Shown: in pieces, positions 23,362-31,963 of the stretch
Layout of the letters: every line of letters begins with the position of its first letter
Position numbering within the stretch: position 1 is the stretch's first letter
NCBI GenBank assembly: GCA_030611765.1
Contig: JAUWPE010000008.1
Coordinates: 1-40,866 of the forward strand
Source of the DNA: Candidatus Cloacimonadota bacterium
GTDB lineage: Bacteria > Cloacimonadota > Cloacimonadia > JGIOTU-2
DNA length: 40,866 bases
Direction of reading: 5' to 3'
The notes under the pieces: model-generated
Databases searched by the model: none
The model's input: the letters and a program-made list of their open reading frames with translations, nothing else
What the model was told of the DNA's origin: nothing
Made by a program: the position numbers and the translations under genes

Positions 23362-24981
23362 ATGATCCGAATCGAAGAAATAAAACTTCCGATAAACTCC
23401 TCTCGAACTCGATTGAAAGAGGAAATTCTCAGGATTCTCCAAGTAGAAGCTGAGGATGTTGAGTATTACAAATTGATAAAAAAGGCACTTGATGCGCGCA
23501 AGAAGAATAATATCCAGTTTGTCTATACTGTTGATGTAATATTTTCTGATGAAACAGTTGAGAAAAAACTCTTAACAAGCTTGCAGGAAGATAAATATAC
23601 TAAAGTGGTCAATCGGCATCGTATCAGAAAAATCGAACCATATAGCTATGATATTCAAAGAGCAAATTATACAAAACATGCCCAAAGACCGATAATTGTT
23701 GGCAGCGGACCAGCAGGATTGTTTGCAGGATTATTACTTTCCAAAGCAGGTTTGGAACCACTCATTATTGAGAAAGGAAAAAGGGTCGGTGAAAGAGTAA
23801 AGGATGTTAGAGAATTTTTTAATACAGGTAAATTGAATACTATATCAAATATCCATTTTGGAGAAGGCGGGGCAGGCACATTTTCTGACGGAAAACTCTA
23901 CACGCTGATAAATGATCATCGAACAAAATATATTTTTGATGAATTTATTGCAGCAGGCGCTCCGACAGAAATTGCCTACAGTGCGCGTCCTCATATTGGT
24001 ACTGATAATCTGCGTAAAGTAGTGCAAAATCTTTGGGAGAAAATCGAACGTTTTGGCGGTGAATTTTTATTTGAGTATGAGTTGAAGGATGTCATGATAG
24101 AAAACGGAATACTAAAAAAGATACAAGTCAATGATGCTTATTATGAAACTTCATCTTTGATACTGGCAGTTGGTAATGCTGCAAGAAATACTTTTGAAAT
24201 GCTTCACGATCGAAATGTACGCATGGAAGCAAAGCCGTTTTCTATGGGCGTGCGTATCGAACATCCGCGGGAATATATAAACAAACTTCAATATGGAGAA
24301 AGCTACAAAAATCCGAAGCTGCCCAGTGCGAACTACAAGCTGGCAGTGCATCTGAAAAACGGCAGGGGAGTTTATACTTTCTGCATGTGCCCCGGCGGGT
24401 GGGTCGTGCCGGCTGCAACTGAGCTGGATGGTGTAGTGACTAATGGAATGAGCACTTTTGCTCAGGATAATATAAACTCGAATGCAGCGCTTCTTGTGAA
24501 TGTCACTCCGGAAGATTTCCCTTCTAAGGATCCGCTTGCAGGTATTGAATTCCAGAGAATATGGGAACAAAAGGCATTTGCATGTGGTGGTGGAGACTTC
24601 TATGCTCCTGTTCAACTCCTGGGAGATTTTCTTGAAGATAAGCCCTCAACATCTTATAAAAGCGTAATTCCAAGTTACAAACCCGGAAGGACACCTGGAA
24701 GTATCAAGGAATGCCTGCCGGATTTTGTATATGAAAGCCTGAAAGAAGCGATTCCACTCCTAGACAGAAAACTGCCCGGTTTTGCATATCCCTCAGCCGC
24801 TCTGACAGCAATTGAGACCCGGAGTTCGTCACCAGTCCGCATTGTGCGCGATGATGATTTCCAATCGAATATAAAGGGGCTGTATCCAGCAGGTGAGGGA
24901 GCCGGCTATGCTGGTGGCATCGTATCTTCGGCAGTTGACGGGATGAAGGTGGCAGAAAAAATTTTGGTTAATTATAAATGA
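23362..24981 (+). CDS. COG2509-type FAD-dependent dehydrogenase
   Basis: A 539-aa protein with AAGGAAGG before the ATG. The first ~95 residues are the N-terminal domain of this family (IRIEEIKLPINSS ... ALDARKKNNIQFVYTVDV). The FAD-binding fold follows (PIIVGSGPAGLFAGLLLSKAGL, residues ~110-132), then RVGERVKDVREFFNTGKL, a glycine-rich FGEGGAGTFSDGKLYT segment, and the C-terminal closure GLYPAGEGAGYAGGIVSSAVDG. The family is common in anaerobes and uncharacterised. A cysteine pair in FCMCPGGWV (~residues 340-348) may be redox-active. It is unrelated in detail to the BaiN-like neighbour, though both are flavoproteins. Confidence 0.93.
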   Translation: MIRIEEIKLPINSSRTRLKEEILRILQVEAEDVEYYKLIKKALDARKKNNIQFVYTVDVIFSDETVEKKLLTSLQEDKYTKVVNRHRIRKIEPYSYDIQRANYTKHAQRPIIVGSGPAGLFAGLLLSKAGLEPLIIEKGKRVGERVKDVREFFNTGKLNTISNIHFGEGGAGTFSDGKLYTLINDHRTKYIFDEFIAAGAPTEIAYSARPHIGTDNLRKVVQNLWEKIERFGGEFLFEYELKDVMIENGILKKIQVNDAYYETSSLILAVGNAARNTFEMLHDRNVRMEAKPFSMGVRIEHPREYINKLQYGESYKNPKLPSANYKLAVHLKNGRGVYTFCMCPGGWVVPAATELDGVVTNGMSTFAQDNINSNAALLVNVTPEDFPSKDPLAGIEFQRIWEQKAFACGGGDFYAPVQLLGDFLEDKPSTSYKSVIPSYKPGRTPGSIKECLPDFVYESLKEAIPLLDRKLPGFAYPSAALTAIETRSSSPVRIVRDDDFQSNIKGLYPAGEGAGYAGGIVSSAVDGMKVAEKILVNYK

Positions 24982-25000
24982 GTCAAGCCAAAAAGCAATC

Positions 25001-25031
25001 AACCACGAAAAACACGAAAATACACGAAAAC
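25001..25031. repeat. ACCACGAAAAACACGAAAA repeat copy
   Basis: A short A-rich direct repeat (ACCACGAAA-AACACGAAAA-TACACGAAAA). The same unit recurs at 26179-26208, where it codes for the RlmN C-terminus, and in part near 28259-28270. Confidence 0.65.
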
Positions 25032-25148
25032 AATAGTTCTATGAATCATGTTTAGGAGAAGTTATCAGAAAATTAAACATAAAATTTATCTATCTATTTT
25101 GGATTTTCAATTTTGCAGACTTTTTAAAGTGGGCTTATAAATAAAATT

Positions 25149-26210
25149 ATGCAAAAAATCGATTTAAAATCTTACACATTAGAAGAATTAGAGAGCGTTA
25201 TAAATTCGCTTGGGGAAAAGAAGTACCGGGCAGTGCAACTATTCGAGTGGATCCATCAACAGAATATTGATACAATTGACGGTATACCAGTACTTCCAAA
25301 AGAGCTTAGAAATAAGCTTTCCCAGAATTTTTTTATAGATACTCTCAAAATCGAAAAACGGTTCGATTCCAGGATTGATGAAACGAAGAAATATCTTTTC
25401 CGCTTGCATGATGATCATCTTATCGAGAGTGTGCTGATGAAATATAAGCACGGTTACAGTGCATGCCTTTCTATACAGGTCGGATGCAGAATGGGATGTA
25501 TTTTCTGCGCTTCCACAAAAGGCGGTCTTGTCAGAGATCTCAGTGCCGGTGAGATTGTTGATCAGGTGTACCGGATGCAGAAAGACAGCGGAGTGAGAAT
25601 ATCAAATATTGTGCTCATGGGAAGCGGCGAACCGCTGGAAAATTTTGAGAATGTGATGAAATTCTTTTCCATAATTCATGATGAGCACGGGCAAAATATC
25701 GGGTATCGGCATATAACGCTTTCTACAGTTGGCATTCCGGAAAGAATTAGGCAGCTTGCGGATAAAGGTTTGCAGATCACACTTTCCATCTCGCTTCATG
25801 CCCCGAATGATGAACTGAGAAAGAAAATAGTGCCTGTTGCTAGGAAGTTTTCTCTGCGAGCCATTCTGAATGCCTGCACATATTACCTTGAAAAGACGCA
25901 TCGCAGAATTACTTTTGAATATGCACTCATAAATGGATTGAATGATTCAGCAGAAAATGCACGTGAACTTACAGGTTTGCTAAAAGGAATGCTCTGTCAT
26001 GTTAATTTGATACCAATGAATCCTATTAAGGAATCTGAGCTGCAACCTTCATCCAAAAAGAACATTTCGCAGTTTTATGATATACTTGTTTCAAAAAGGA
26101 TAAATGTAACGATCAGAAGGGAATTAGGACAGGATATTAATGCAGCATGCGGGCAGTTGAGACGGGAATATGGATTAACCACGAAAGGTACGAAAGACAC
26201 GAAAAAATAA
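25149..26210 (+). CDS. rlmN: Radical SAM dual-specificity RNA methyltransferase RlmN
   Basis: A 353-aa enzyme that methylates C2 of A2503 in 23S rRNA (and A37 of some tRNAs) using a radical SAM mechanism. The [4Fe-4S] motif is CRMGCIFC (C113, C117, C120). Other family blocks are LFEWIHQQ at the N-terminus, VLMGSGEPLENFENV, HITLSTVGIP, ISLHAPNDELRKKIVPV, and CHVNLIPMNPI with the resolving loop. The methyl-carrying Cys is C334 in INAACGQLR. The final ten residues TTKGTKDTKK are not conserved in the family; they are encoded by a copy of the dispersed ACCACGAAAG repeat that also supplies the stop codon. No strong ribosome-binding site is seen. Confidence 0.97.
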   Translation: MQKIDLKSYTLEELESVINSLGEKKYRAVQLFEWIHQQNIDTIDGIPVLPKELRNKLSQNFFIDTLKIEKRFDSRIDETKKYLFRLHDDHLIESVLMKYKHGYSACLSIQVGCRMGCIFCASTKGGLVRDLSAGEIVDQVYRMQKDSGVRISNIVLMGSGEPLENFENVMKFFSIIHDEHGQNIGYRHITLSTVGIPERIRQLADKGLQITLSISLHAPNDELRKKIVPVARKFSLRAILNACTYYLEKTHRRITFEYALINGLNDSAENARELTGLLKGMLCHVNLIPMNPIKESELQPSSKKNISQFYDILVSKRINVTIRRELGQDINAACGQLRREYGLTTKGTKDTKK

Positions 26211-26475
26211 AATAAACAACCATCCGGCTTCATTACATTTCAGTCTTCGCTACGCTACGCCCAGACAGGACGCCGCGACAGGTCCGTCTTCATTGCATTA
26301 CGCCGCGACAGGCGAAAAGAAAGAAATTACACAGAAAAAAAAACACACTTGTCACTCTGAGCTTGCGAAGAGTCTCCCTGATCGTTGATCTAAACGTTTT
26401 GCGAGATTCTTCCCATCTCCATTACAGGGCAGTCTTCGCTACGCTACGCCCAGACAGGCGAAAAGCGAGAAAAGA
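26179..26475. repeat. Repeat mosaic after rlmN
   Basis: It starts inside rlmN with the CACGAAAGGTACGAAAGACACG repeat, then carries modules CTTCATTACATTTCAGTC / TTCGCTACGCTACGCCCAGA (26230-26265), CCGTCTTCATTGCATTACGC (26282-26301), a CACTCTGAGCTTGCGAAGAG...GCGAGATTCTTC segment (26354-26420), and a second TTCGCTACGCTACGCCCAGA (26436-26455). 26476-26752 holds no gene or recognisable element apart from a TTGACA at about 26520, which is far from the next start. Confidence 0.7.
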
Positions 26476-26752
26476 CAAAAGGGATTAAAGGAATTAAAGT
26501 TGAAACAATAGATAAAAAAATTGACAGGAAGTGGAGGAAAATTAAATGGACAATCGATGTAAATAATATTATTTGGATTTATTATGGTGCAGAATGAAAG
26601 GAATATTGAAAGAAATTATTGCGAGAATCTGTTCGGAATATCCACGAAATTAATGGCATGGACACATACGTTGTAAGCAATGATTTAAATATTTATAAAA
26701 AATAGCGAACCTTCTTTTAAATTTAAAGTTATTTAAGTAAGAGGTATCCAAA

Positions 26753-27964
26753 ATGTCTGTAGAAATTGAAAAGAGAAATCTAAAAGAAAGACTGATTAAA
26801 GCAATTCCTGTGTTAGAAAAAAGAATAACAGGTATCGTTCATGATTCTAATGATGTTGCTGATATCCTTCAAGATTCATTGTATGCTGCAATTTCTAAAT
26901 TAACAGAATTAAAAGAACCTTACAATCTTGAAGCTTGGATGATGAAAATCGCACACAATAAATGTATGGATTACTTTAAAAGAAAAAAGAAGTTCATACC
27001 TCTAGATGAAATAATAATGCAAAATCAGTCGATGAATAATAAGGTAATTAGCATTTCAGAATCAGAACACGAATATCTGATAAACGGCATCGGTAATCTA
27101 TCTGGACCATTGAGAACCGTTATTCAGATGAAATATTTTACACATAACTCCATCAAGGAGATCAGCCGTTACCTTAATGTACCGGAAGGAACAATCAAAC
27201 GTCGTCTTTTTGATGCACGAAATAAATTAAGAAAGGAATTTACGATGAAAGAAAAAACAAATATTAAACCTAAGATCATTATTACAGAAGTGGTGAACCC
27301 CACAGTTTCAAAAGTTAAACTTGCCGGCTATGGTCTATTCTTTGGTGCACCTTTCAAAGGAATTAATGATGTGGAATTAGTTGACAAGTACGATTATCCA
27401 GGCGAAATCTTCATGGGAAGAACCGTTTGTAAAGTTACACGAAAAACTACTATGCTGGGACATGAAGTGTGGGAAGTAGTGAACACCTACGATAAAAACG
27501 ATATTGAGAATAATCGGCATTTATATTATACCCTTACCGAGGAGAGTATTTCCATGGTTTTAAGAATTTTAAACTTCCCACCTGAGGTTCGGGTTGATCT
27601 CCCAGGAGATAACATGCCGAAATGGAGTAGAATAGTTAAAGTTGGTGAATTTATAAATAAGAAAGATAGTGAATATAGGATCGTAGATGTTGTAAATGTA
27701 AAAATCGGAGAGAAAGAATATAAAAATGTTATTAGACAGCGAGATAGTTGCGATGATTTCCATGGCAGATACTATGGTGAATATTATTTAAATACAGACG
27801 GCAGAGAAATTCTTCATCGGGATTATCTTGGAAAAGATTGGAAGATGGGTGGTTCTGTAACTTGGGATAAGTGGAAAGACTCGCCTGAGATCCGTTTTAG
27901 AGATGAGAGTTTTCGACTCATGTCGGAGTTTTTCTTGGTAGATCATTATACCGACTCTGAATAG
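26753..27964 (+). CDS. ECF-like sigma factor with a ~240-aa C-terminal extension
   Basis: A 403-aa protein with AGAGG before the ATG. Residues ~10-80 correspond to sigma region 2 (DVADILQDSLYAAISKL, WMMKIAHNKCMDYFKRKKK) and ~105-162 to region 4 (LSGPLRTVIQMKYFTHNSIKEISRYLNVPEGTIKRRLFDARNKLR). ECF factors normally end there. This one continues with ~240 residues of beta-rich sequence (PKIIITEVVNPTVSKVKLAGYGLFFGAP ... REILHRDYLGKDWKMGGSVTWDKW) containing many aromatic residues and three Cys but no membrane segment. No anti-sigma gene is adjacent. The extension could be a built-in sensory or inhibitory domain; I do not recognise its family. The gene is isolated among repeats. Confidence 0.85.
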   Translation: MSVEIEKRNLKERLIKAIPVLEKRITGIVHDSNDVADILQDSLYAAISKLTELKEPYNLEAWMMKIAHNKCMDYFKRKKKFIPLDEIIMQNQSMNNKVISISESEHEYLINGIGNLSGPLRTVIQMKYFTHNSIKEISRYLNVPEGTIKRRLFDARNKLRKEFTMKEKTNIKPKIIITEVVNPTVSKVKLAGYGLFFGAPFKGINDVELVDKYDYPGEIFMGRTVCKVTRKTTMLGHEVWEVVNTYDKNDIENNRHLYYTLTEESISMVLRILNFPPEVRVDLPGDNMPKWSRIVKVGEFINKKDSEYRIVDVVNVKIGEKEYKNVIRQRDSCDDFHGRYYGEYYLNTDGREILHRDYLGKDWKMGGSVTWDKWKDSPEIRFRDESFRLMSEFFLVDHYTDSE

Positions 27965-27996
27965 TAACCGGAAATTGGTAAAAAGTATTGGGTGTA

Positions 27997-28310
27997 GGAA
28001 TTGGTAAAGAGGAGGTAGGAAGTAACGCAAGATTCCAATCTTGCGCATGTGCTCAACATCCGTCTTCATTTCACTACGCCGAGACAGGTCCGTCTCCATT
28101 TCATTTCAGTCTTCGCTACGCTTCCGTCTCCGTTACACTACGCCGAGACAAGACACCCAGACATTACGCCGTGACAGTTCCGTCTTCATTCCATTAAGCC
28201 GTAACAAGCGAAAAGCACCCCAGTTGAATAAAAAACAAATTCAACGGGGCAGGCGAAAGAACACGAAAAAATAAAATAACCACAGAGAACACAGAGAATA
28301 AAGAGCAAAC
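27997..28310. repeat. Long direct repeat, left copy, and adjoining mosaic
   Basis: 27997-28162 and 31663-31800 share GGAATTGGTAAAGAGGAGGT, GGAAGTAACG, the palindrome CGCAAGATTCCAATCTTGCG (28026-28045), CTCAACATCCGTCTTCATTT and TTCGCTACGCTTCCGTCTCC. The left copy has an extra CCGTCTCCATTTCATTTC-type module. More CCGTCTTCATT...GCC modules follow to 28210, then GAACACGAAAAAATAAAATAA and ACCACAGAGAACACAGAG repeats (28258-28296). No gene is present; the track ORFs here are frames through repeats. Confidence 0.78.
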
Positions 28311-28390
28311 AGAGGAAAGACTAACTTTAACAAGGAAATTCTCTTCACAATTGGCGTGTCATTATATATTGAATACAAATTAAAAATATT

Positions 28391-28399
28391 ACAGAAGTA
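28391..28399. repeat. Target-site duplication, left
   Basis: ACAGAAGTA directly flanks the left end of the insertion sequence and is repeated at 29725-29733 on the right. Confidence 0.93.
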
Positions 28400-29724
28400 C
28401 ACTAGTGTCGCGTTATAAATCCCACAGGCACAGCTGGTTAGAAGAACAGCCTTCTGTGTTTTGTAACGCCGTATCTGTAAGTAGCTGATATAAAGGCAGT
28501 TTCTCAAAAAGGGAAACACTGATAATTTGTAGAATTGTGTAAAGACTCAAACTAATTTTGAGACTTTTTTTAATTATTGCTACTACCACATATGTACTGA
28601 TTGCTATCCAAATTTGAGTTTTTACAGCGTTGGCCGATGTTCCGAAAAATGACTTTATCTTTAGATGTTGTTTTATCCATTTAAAGAATAATTCTATTTT
28701 CCATCGGTTACGATATAACTCTGCAACCATCATTGCTGATATATCGAAATTATTAGTAAGGAAAACAAAATATTTATCATTTTCCGAATCATAATATTTT
28801 ACTCTTCGTAATTTATCCGGATAATGTTGTTTTGATTTGTAACCGGTGAATTTTACAATCTGATCACAACGTAATCCTGTTATTTTATCTACATGACTGG
28901 AATAAAGCCGTCTGAATTTTAGGTTCTTTTTTGCTCGAATAATAAAGAATGCTTTAGCTTGTTCGAAACAATAAAGCCTCTCATAATCAAGATAACCTCT
29001 ATCCATAATATAATAAGAACCGGGTTCGGGAAGTAGAACATCCAAGATGTTTACATCATGAATCAAGCCAGTTGTAATATCAATAAATGAAGGTATTGAC
29101 CCTCGAATATCCAACAATGTATGTAGTTTAATAGCGGCTTTATTTTTTCTGAATTTAGCCCAGGGAAATAATGACAGACATAAATCAATGGTTGTAAAAT
29201 CCAGAGCATAAATGGTATTTTCAATATCAAGTAAAAAATCAGAATCATCCTTATAAAGAGCTCGAGCTTTCGAAATCAATACTTGAGCAAAATCTGCATA
29301 GACACGCCAATCTCTGTTTTCATTCGCACGAGACAAGTTTGAAATAGATACATTACCCTTTATGCCCATGTGATACAGTTTGTTTGGTTGAGCATTCAGA
29401 CAAGCATCAATATCCCTCAAACTATCCCGATAACTTAACTGGGCAAAGCTCATACAAAGAAATTGATCCCAACATTTGAAATTACGTGTACGGTAATTAC
29501 CACCATATCTCTCTACGCATTTGTCGAACTTATACTTCGGAATAAAATCCATAATTTGAGAAAAAATTGTTTTGCTCATGTGCTATCCTTTGTTTGATAT
29601 TTAAATAACACATAAGGGTAAATAAAAATTCAAAGTCAAAATCGATTGATTTTTTCATAGCACTTAACTCTACAAGACAACAGATGTTACACGTTTTTAA
29701 TGACACCTTAACGCGACACTAGTG
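28400..29724 (-). mobile_element. Complete IS4-family insertion sequence, 1325 bp
   Basis: Terminal inverted repeats CACTAGTGTCGCGTTA at 28400-28415 and TAACGCGACACTAGTG at 29709-29724 are perfect over 16 bp. The 9-bp target duplication ACAGAAGTA is intact on both sides (28391-28399, 29725-29733), so the insertion is fairly recent. One transposase gene fills the element. It landed in the region upstream of the kelch-like secreted protein gene, about 40 bp before a possible TTGACA. Confidence 0.95.
28413..29579 (-). CDS. IS4-family transposase
   Basis: A 388-aa DDE transposase. The N-terminal ~75 residues are the typical IS4 DUF4372-like region (FSQIMDFIPKYKFDKCVERYGG ... WDQFLCMSFAQLSYRDSLRDIDACL). 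Catalytic residues lie in YALDFTTIDLCLSLFPWA (first Asp), SYYIMDRGYLDYERLY (second Asp) and the YREK-like motif AELYRNRWKIELFFKWIKQHL (Glu, with Arg in place of the usual Tyr-Arg-x-Arg spacing intact). The frame is uninterrupted, so the element may be active. The TAA stop is formed by bases inside the left inverted repeat (28413-28415). Confidence 0.96.
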   Translation of the reverse strand: MSKTIFSQIMDFIPKYKFDKCVERYGGNYRTRNFKCWDQFLCMSFAQLSYRDSLRDIDACLNAQPNKLYHMGIKGNVSISNLSRANENRDWRVYADFAQVLISKARALYKDDSDFLLDIENTIYALDFTTIDLCLSLFPWAKFRKNKAAIKLHTLLDIRGSIPSFIDITTGLIHDVNILDVLLPEPGSYYIMDRGYLDYERLYCFEQAKAFFIIRAKKNLKFRRLYSSHVDKITGLRCDQIVKFTGYKSKQHYPDKLRRVKYYDSENDKYFVFLTNNFDISAMMVAELYRNRWKIELFFKWIKQHLKIKSFFGTSANAVKTQIWIAISTYVVVAIIKKSLKISLSLYTILQIISVSLFEKLPLYQLLTDTALQNTEGCSSNQLCLWDL

Positions 29725-29733
29725 ACAGAAGTA
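29725..29733. repeat. Target-site duplication, right
   Basis: ACAGAAGTA, the second copy of the 9-bp duplication that flanks the insertion sequence. Confidence 0.93.
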
Positions 29734-29762
29734 TTATAGAAATAGTAAACAAAACAAATATA

Positions 29763-29768
29763 TTGACA
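29763..29768 (+). promoter_or_regulatory. Possible -35 element of the kelch-like gene
   Basis: A TTGACA hexamer lies 109 nt before the ATG at 29872 and just downstream of the IS. It is weak evidence alone, but matches the hexamer used elsewhere. The IS insertion left it intact. Confidence 0.25.
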
Positions 29769-29871
29769 CCTTAAATTAAATTTTATTTTTTTACCAAAAT
29801 TGTTTATGAGAAATATATATGATAAAAAGAAATAAACATAAAACTTTTCTCTGTTTTTTCTATGAGGAACA

Positions 29872-31590
29872 ATGTTAAACTGCAAGTTTAATCCCGACAT
29901 TTCGGGGAAAAAAATCATTGTCTTTAGTATTGTTTGTCTCTTTTTCATTCCCTCCTTTATGTTTGGAGGTGAATGGGAAATTCATGGACAATTAAACCAA
30001 AGAATCTCAGATACTGCTGAAATGATTCAATTAAGTCCAGAGAGTTGTAATCTTTTAGGTTATAACAATCTTATTTGGGTTGGCGGTGGACACATTCCAG
30101 CTAGTCAAAGTGCTACTTTTTATTGGGCTATCTATCAAATGGACACCGCAGAGCTTATTTTTGAAGGTAATATGCTATCGGCTAGAATGAGTTTTTCTGT
30201 AGTAGAAATTTCTGACAATCGTCTCTTAATCATGTCTGGATACAATCCTGATTACGGAGAAATTGCAGATTGTGAAATTCTAAACCTTCCTGCTCTTATT
30301 GAAACCTCTCTTACTCTTAGTATTCCTACTGATGATGCTAATCCTAGCTCTGGTTCATCAGCTATTGTTTTAAATAACAATAATATTCTTTATGGTGGTG
30401 GTGGACAAAGTGATGGTTATAAATGGCAGATATTTGATATTAACACTGAAATCTGGGGAACAATCTTTTATTCCATAATAGGTCGACACGATTTCCAACT
30501 TCAATTAGATCCTCTTTCTGACAATGTCATTGCCATGGCTGGCAATCCCACTTATGGAGAGATTGAAATCTTTAATCCAAACACCGGACAATGGGCTCTG
30601 GGTCCAGCTATTCCTCAACCAGTTTATGCTGCGCGCACTGAAGTTGTTTCTGATTCACAAATTGTTCTTACTGGTGGTTATGCCTGGACCGAATTCTTTA
30701 ATCAAACCGTCCTCTACAACACAATCACCAATACCATCACTGAACTTAATGCCTTTCCCCTTGGCCGTTGTAATCATGGTGCTGTTTGGATTGAACCCTT
30801 GCAATCACTTTTTATTGGCGGTGGGTATACTTCAAGCAGTGCTACTAAGACCTGCTATTCATTTCATCTTCCCATTCTTAGCTGGGTGACTGAAAACAAC
30901 TTGAATATCTATAATTCCTGGATGAATTTCTTCTTGACAAATGACTATCATATTTTCGGAATTGGTAATAATTATGGAAGAAATCTTGAACTCTATACTT
31001 GGAACTATGCTCCTTATCTTATTGACTACTCTTATGCCACTACCACTATTCCCCCTACTGCTGACATCAATGTTGAAGTTTATGATTCTAATGTAGATTC
31101 TGTTGCTGTTCAATTTATCTTTGTTGAAGATAATGATACCACTTATACGGGCTGGACTGAATTCCGTCCTTCTGGCTACCTCTTCTCTATTGAACATGAA
31201 TGGGGAAGTGCAACTTCTTCTCATGAAGTAATTTGTGAGATGAAAGACATAAACGCCCCCTGGAATGTTCATAATTCATTCGCTGATTCTCTGCTTACTG
31301 TTAATGTATCTGTTGACCCTCATGCTCCTGAAACAATTCTGATGCAAATCACCCCTCATCCTGTCAAAGACAACGCTGTAATTCACTTTACTATTCAAAA
31401 ATCTTCTCATGTTCAAATTGACCTCTATAATCTCAAAGGTCAATTGATTCAAAATGTATTTCAAAATCCTTGCTTTCCTGGAAATTATGAAATTGACTTC
31501 AATACTGAACATCTTGCTGGAGGAATGTATTTCCTCAAATTTCAAACTGAAACTAAAAAATTTATAAAAAAAATGGTTCTTATAAAATAA
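29872..31590 (+). CDS. Secreted kelch-like beta-propeller protein with T9SS sorting domain
   Basis: A 572-aa protein with AGGA before the ATG. Residues 1-31 form a rather long signal peptide (hydrophobic core IIVFSIVCLFFIPSFMFG). From ~35 to 350, kelch-like blades repeat the pattern of a hydrophobic strand plus GG: NNLIWVGGGHIP, RLLIMSGYNP, NNILYGGGGQSDG, NVIAMAGNPTYGE, QIVLTGGYAW, QSLFIGGGYTS. An Ig-like segment follows (~375-475). The last ~80 residues are a type A Por/T9SS sorting domain (ITPHPVKDNAVIHFTIQ, IDLYNLKGQLI, GGMYFLKFQT ... KKMVLIK). It is therefore predicted to be exported by type IX secretion to the surface. Its codons favour T endings more than its neighbours do, a possible sign of separate origin. 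Confidence 0.9.
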   Translation: MLNCKFNPDISGKKIIVFSIVCLFFIPSFMFGGEWEIHGQLNQRISDTAEMIQLSPESCNLLGYNNLIWVGGGHIPASQSATFYWAIYQMDTAELIFEGNMLSARMSFSVVEISDNRLLIMSGYNPDYGEIADCEILNLPALIETSLTLSIPTDDANPSSGSSAIVLNNNNILYGGGGQSDGYKWQIFDINTEIWGTIFYSIIGRHDFQLQLDPLSDNVIAMAGNPTYGEIEIFNPNTGQWALGPAIPQPVYAARTEVVSDSQIVLTGGYAWTEFFNQTVLYNTITNTITELNAFPLGRCNHGAVWIEPLQSLFIGGGYTSSSATKTCYSFHLPILSWVTENNLNIYNSWMNFFLTNDYHIFGIGNNYGRNLELYTWNYAPYLIDYSYATTTIPPTADINVEVYDSNVDSVAVQFIFVEDNDTTYTGWTEFRPSGYLFSIEHEWGSATSSHEVICEMKDINAPWNVHNSFADSLLTVNVSVDPHAPETILMQITPHPVKDNAVIHFTIQKSSHVQIDLYNLKGQLIQNVFQNPCFPGNYEIDFNTEHLAGGMYFLKFQTETKKFIKKMVLIK

Positions 31591-31594
31591 AGCC

Positions 31595-31622
31595 CTCGCT
31601 TAATCATAACGAGTGTTTTTTC
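31595..31622 (+). terminator. Intrinsic terminator after the kelch-like gene
   Basis: CTCG-C-TTA / TAA-CGAG forms a stem with one bulge, starting 4 nt after the stop, and is followed by TGTTTTTT. It is the only clear stem plus T-run seen in the window. Confidence 0.65.
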
Positions 31623-31662
31623 TTACCTATTATTTGCGCTCCTGCAGCGCTTTACCAATTTG

Positions 31663-31945
31663 GGAATTGGTAAAGAGGAGGTGGGAAGTAACGCAAGATT
31701 CCAATCTTGCGCATGTTCTCAACATCCGTCTTCATTTCATTTCAGTCTTCGCTACGCTTCCGTCTCCGTTACACTACGCCGAGACAAGACGCCCAGACAG
31801 GACGCCGAGACAGGTCAGTATTCGGTTCACTACGCCTTAACAGGTCGGAATGTTGAGCTACAATTGAATTATCTTATCAGCGTTGAACTTGTTCGCCCAC
31901 TGGCGAATCTGCCTCATCAACGATAATCTGCGTTCTATTTCCCTC
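31663..31945. repeat. Long direct repeat, right copy, and adjoining mosaic
   Basis: 31663-31800 repeats 27997-28162, including the palindrome CGCAAGATTCCAATCTTGCG (31692-31711). Further modules follow (GACGCCGAGACAGGTC, CACTACGCC) and then a partial AATCTGCGTTCTATTT repeat at about 31922-31941. The 405-nt gap between genes contains no coding sequence. Confidence 0.76.
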
Positions 31946-31963
31946 TTGATATTTTCAAGGAAA

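Noticed and set aside
22913-23365. 150-aa ORF overlapping the end of the BaiN-like gene
   Set aside because: It is out of frame with the conserved BaiN C-terminus and then runs through AATATCCAAT repeats.
25355-25375. GGTTCGATTCC, a possible tRNA T-arm
   Set aside because: It lies in the rlmN reading frame with no surrounding cloverleaf or acceptor stem. No tRNA was found elsewhere by eye.
26520-26525. TTGACA as promoter of the sigma-factor gene
   Set aside because: It is ~230 nt upstream of the start, far from the 54-66 nt spacing seen for other genes.
27988-28274. Two overlapping 69-77-aa ORFs rich in Arg/Ser (SLRYASVSVTLRRDKT)
   Set aside because: They are translations of the repeat modules. 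Near-identical peptides arise at 31660-31926 from the second repeat copy.
29701-29775. TGACACCTTAA occurring both in the right end of the IS and just outside it
   Set aside because: It is a short A/T-rich 11-mer; the IS boundary is already defined by inverted repeats and a target duplication, so this is probably chance.
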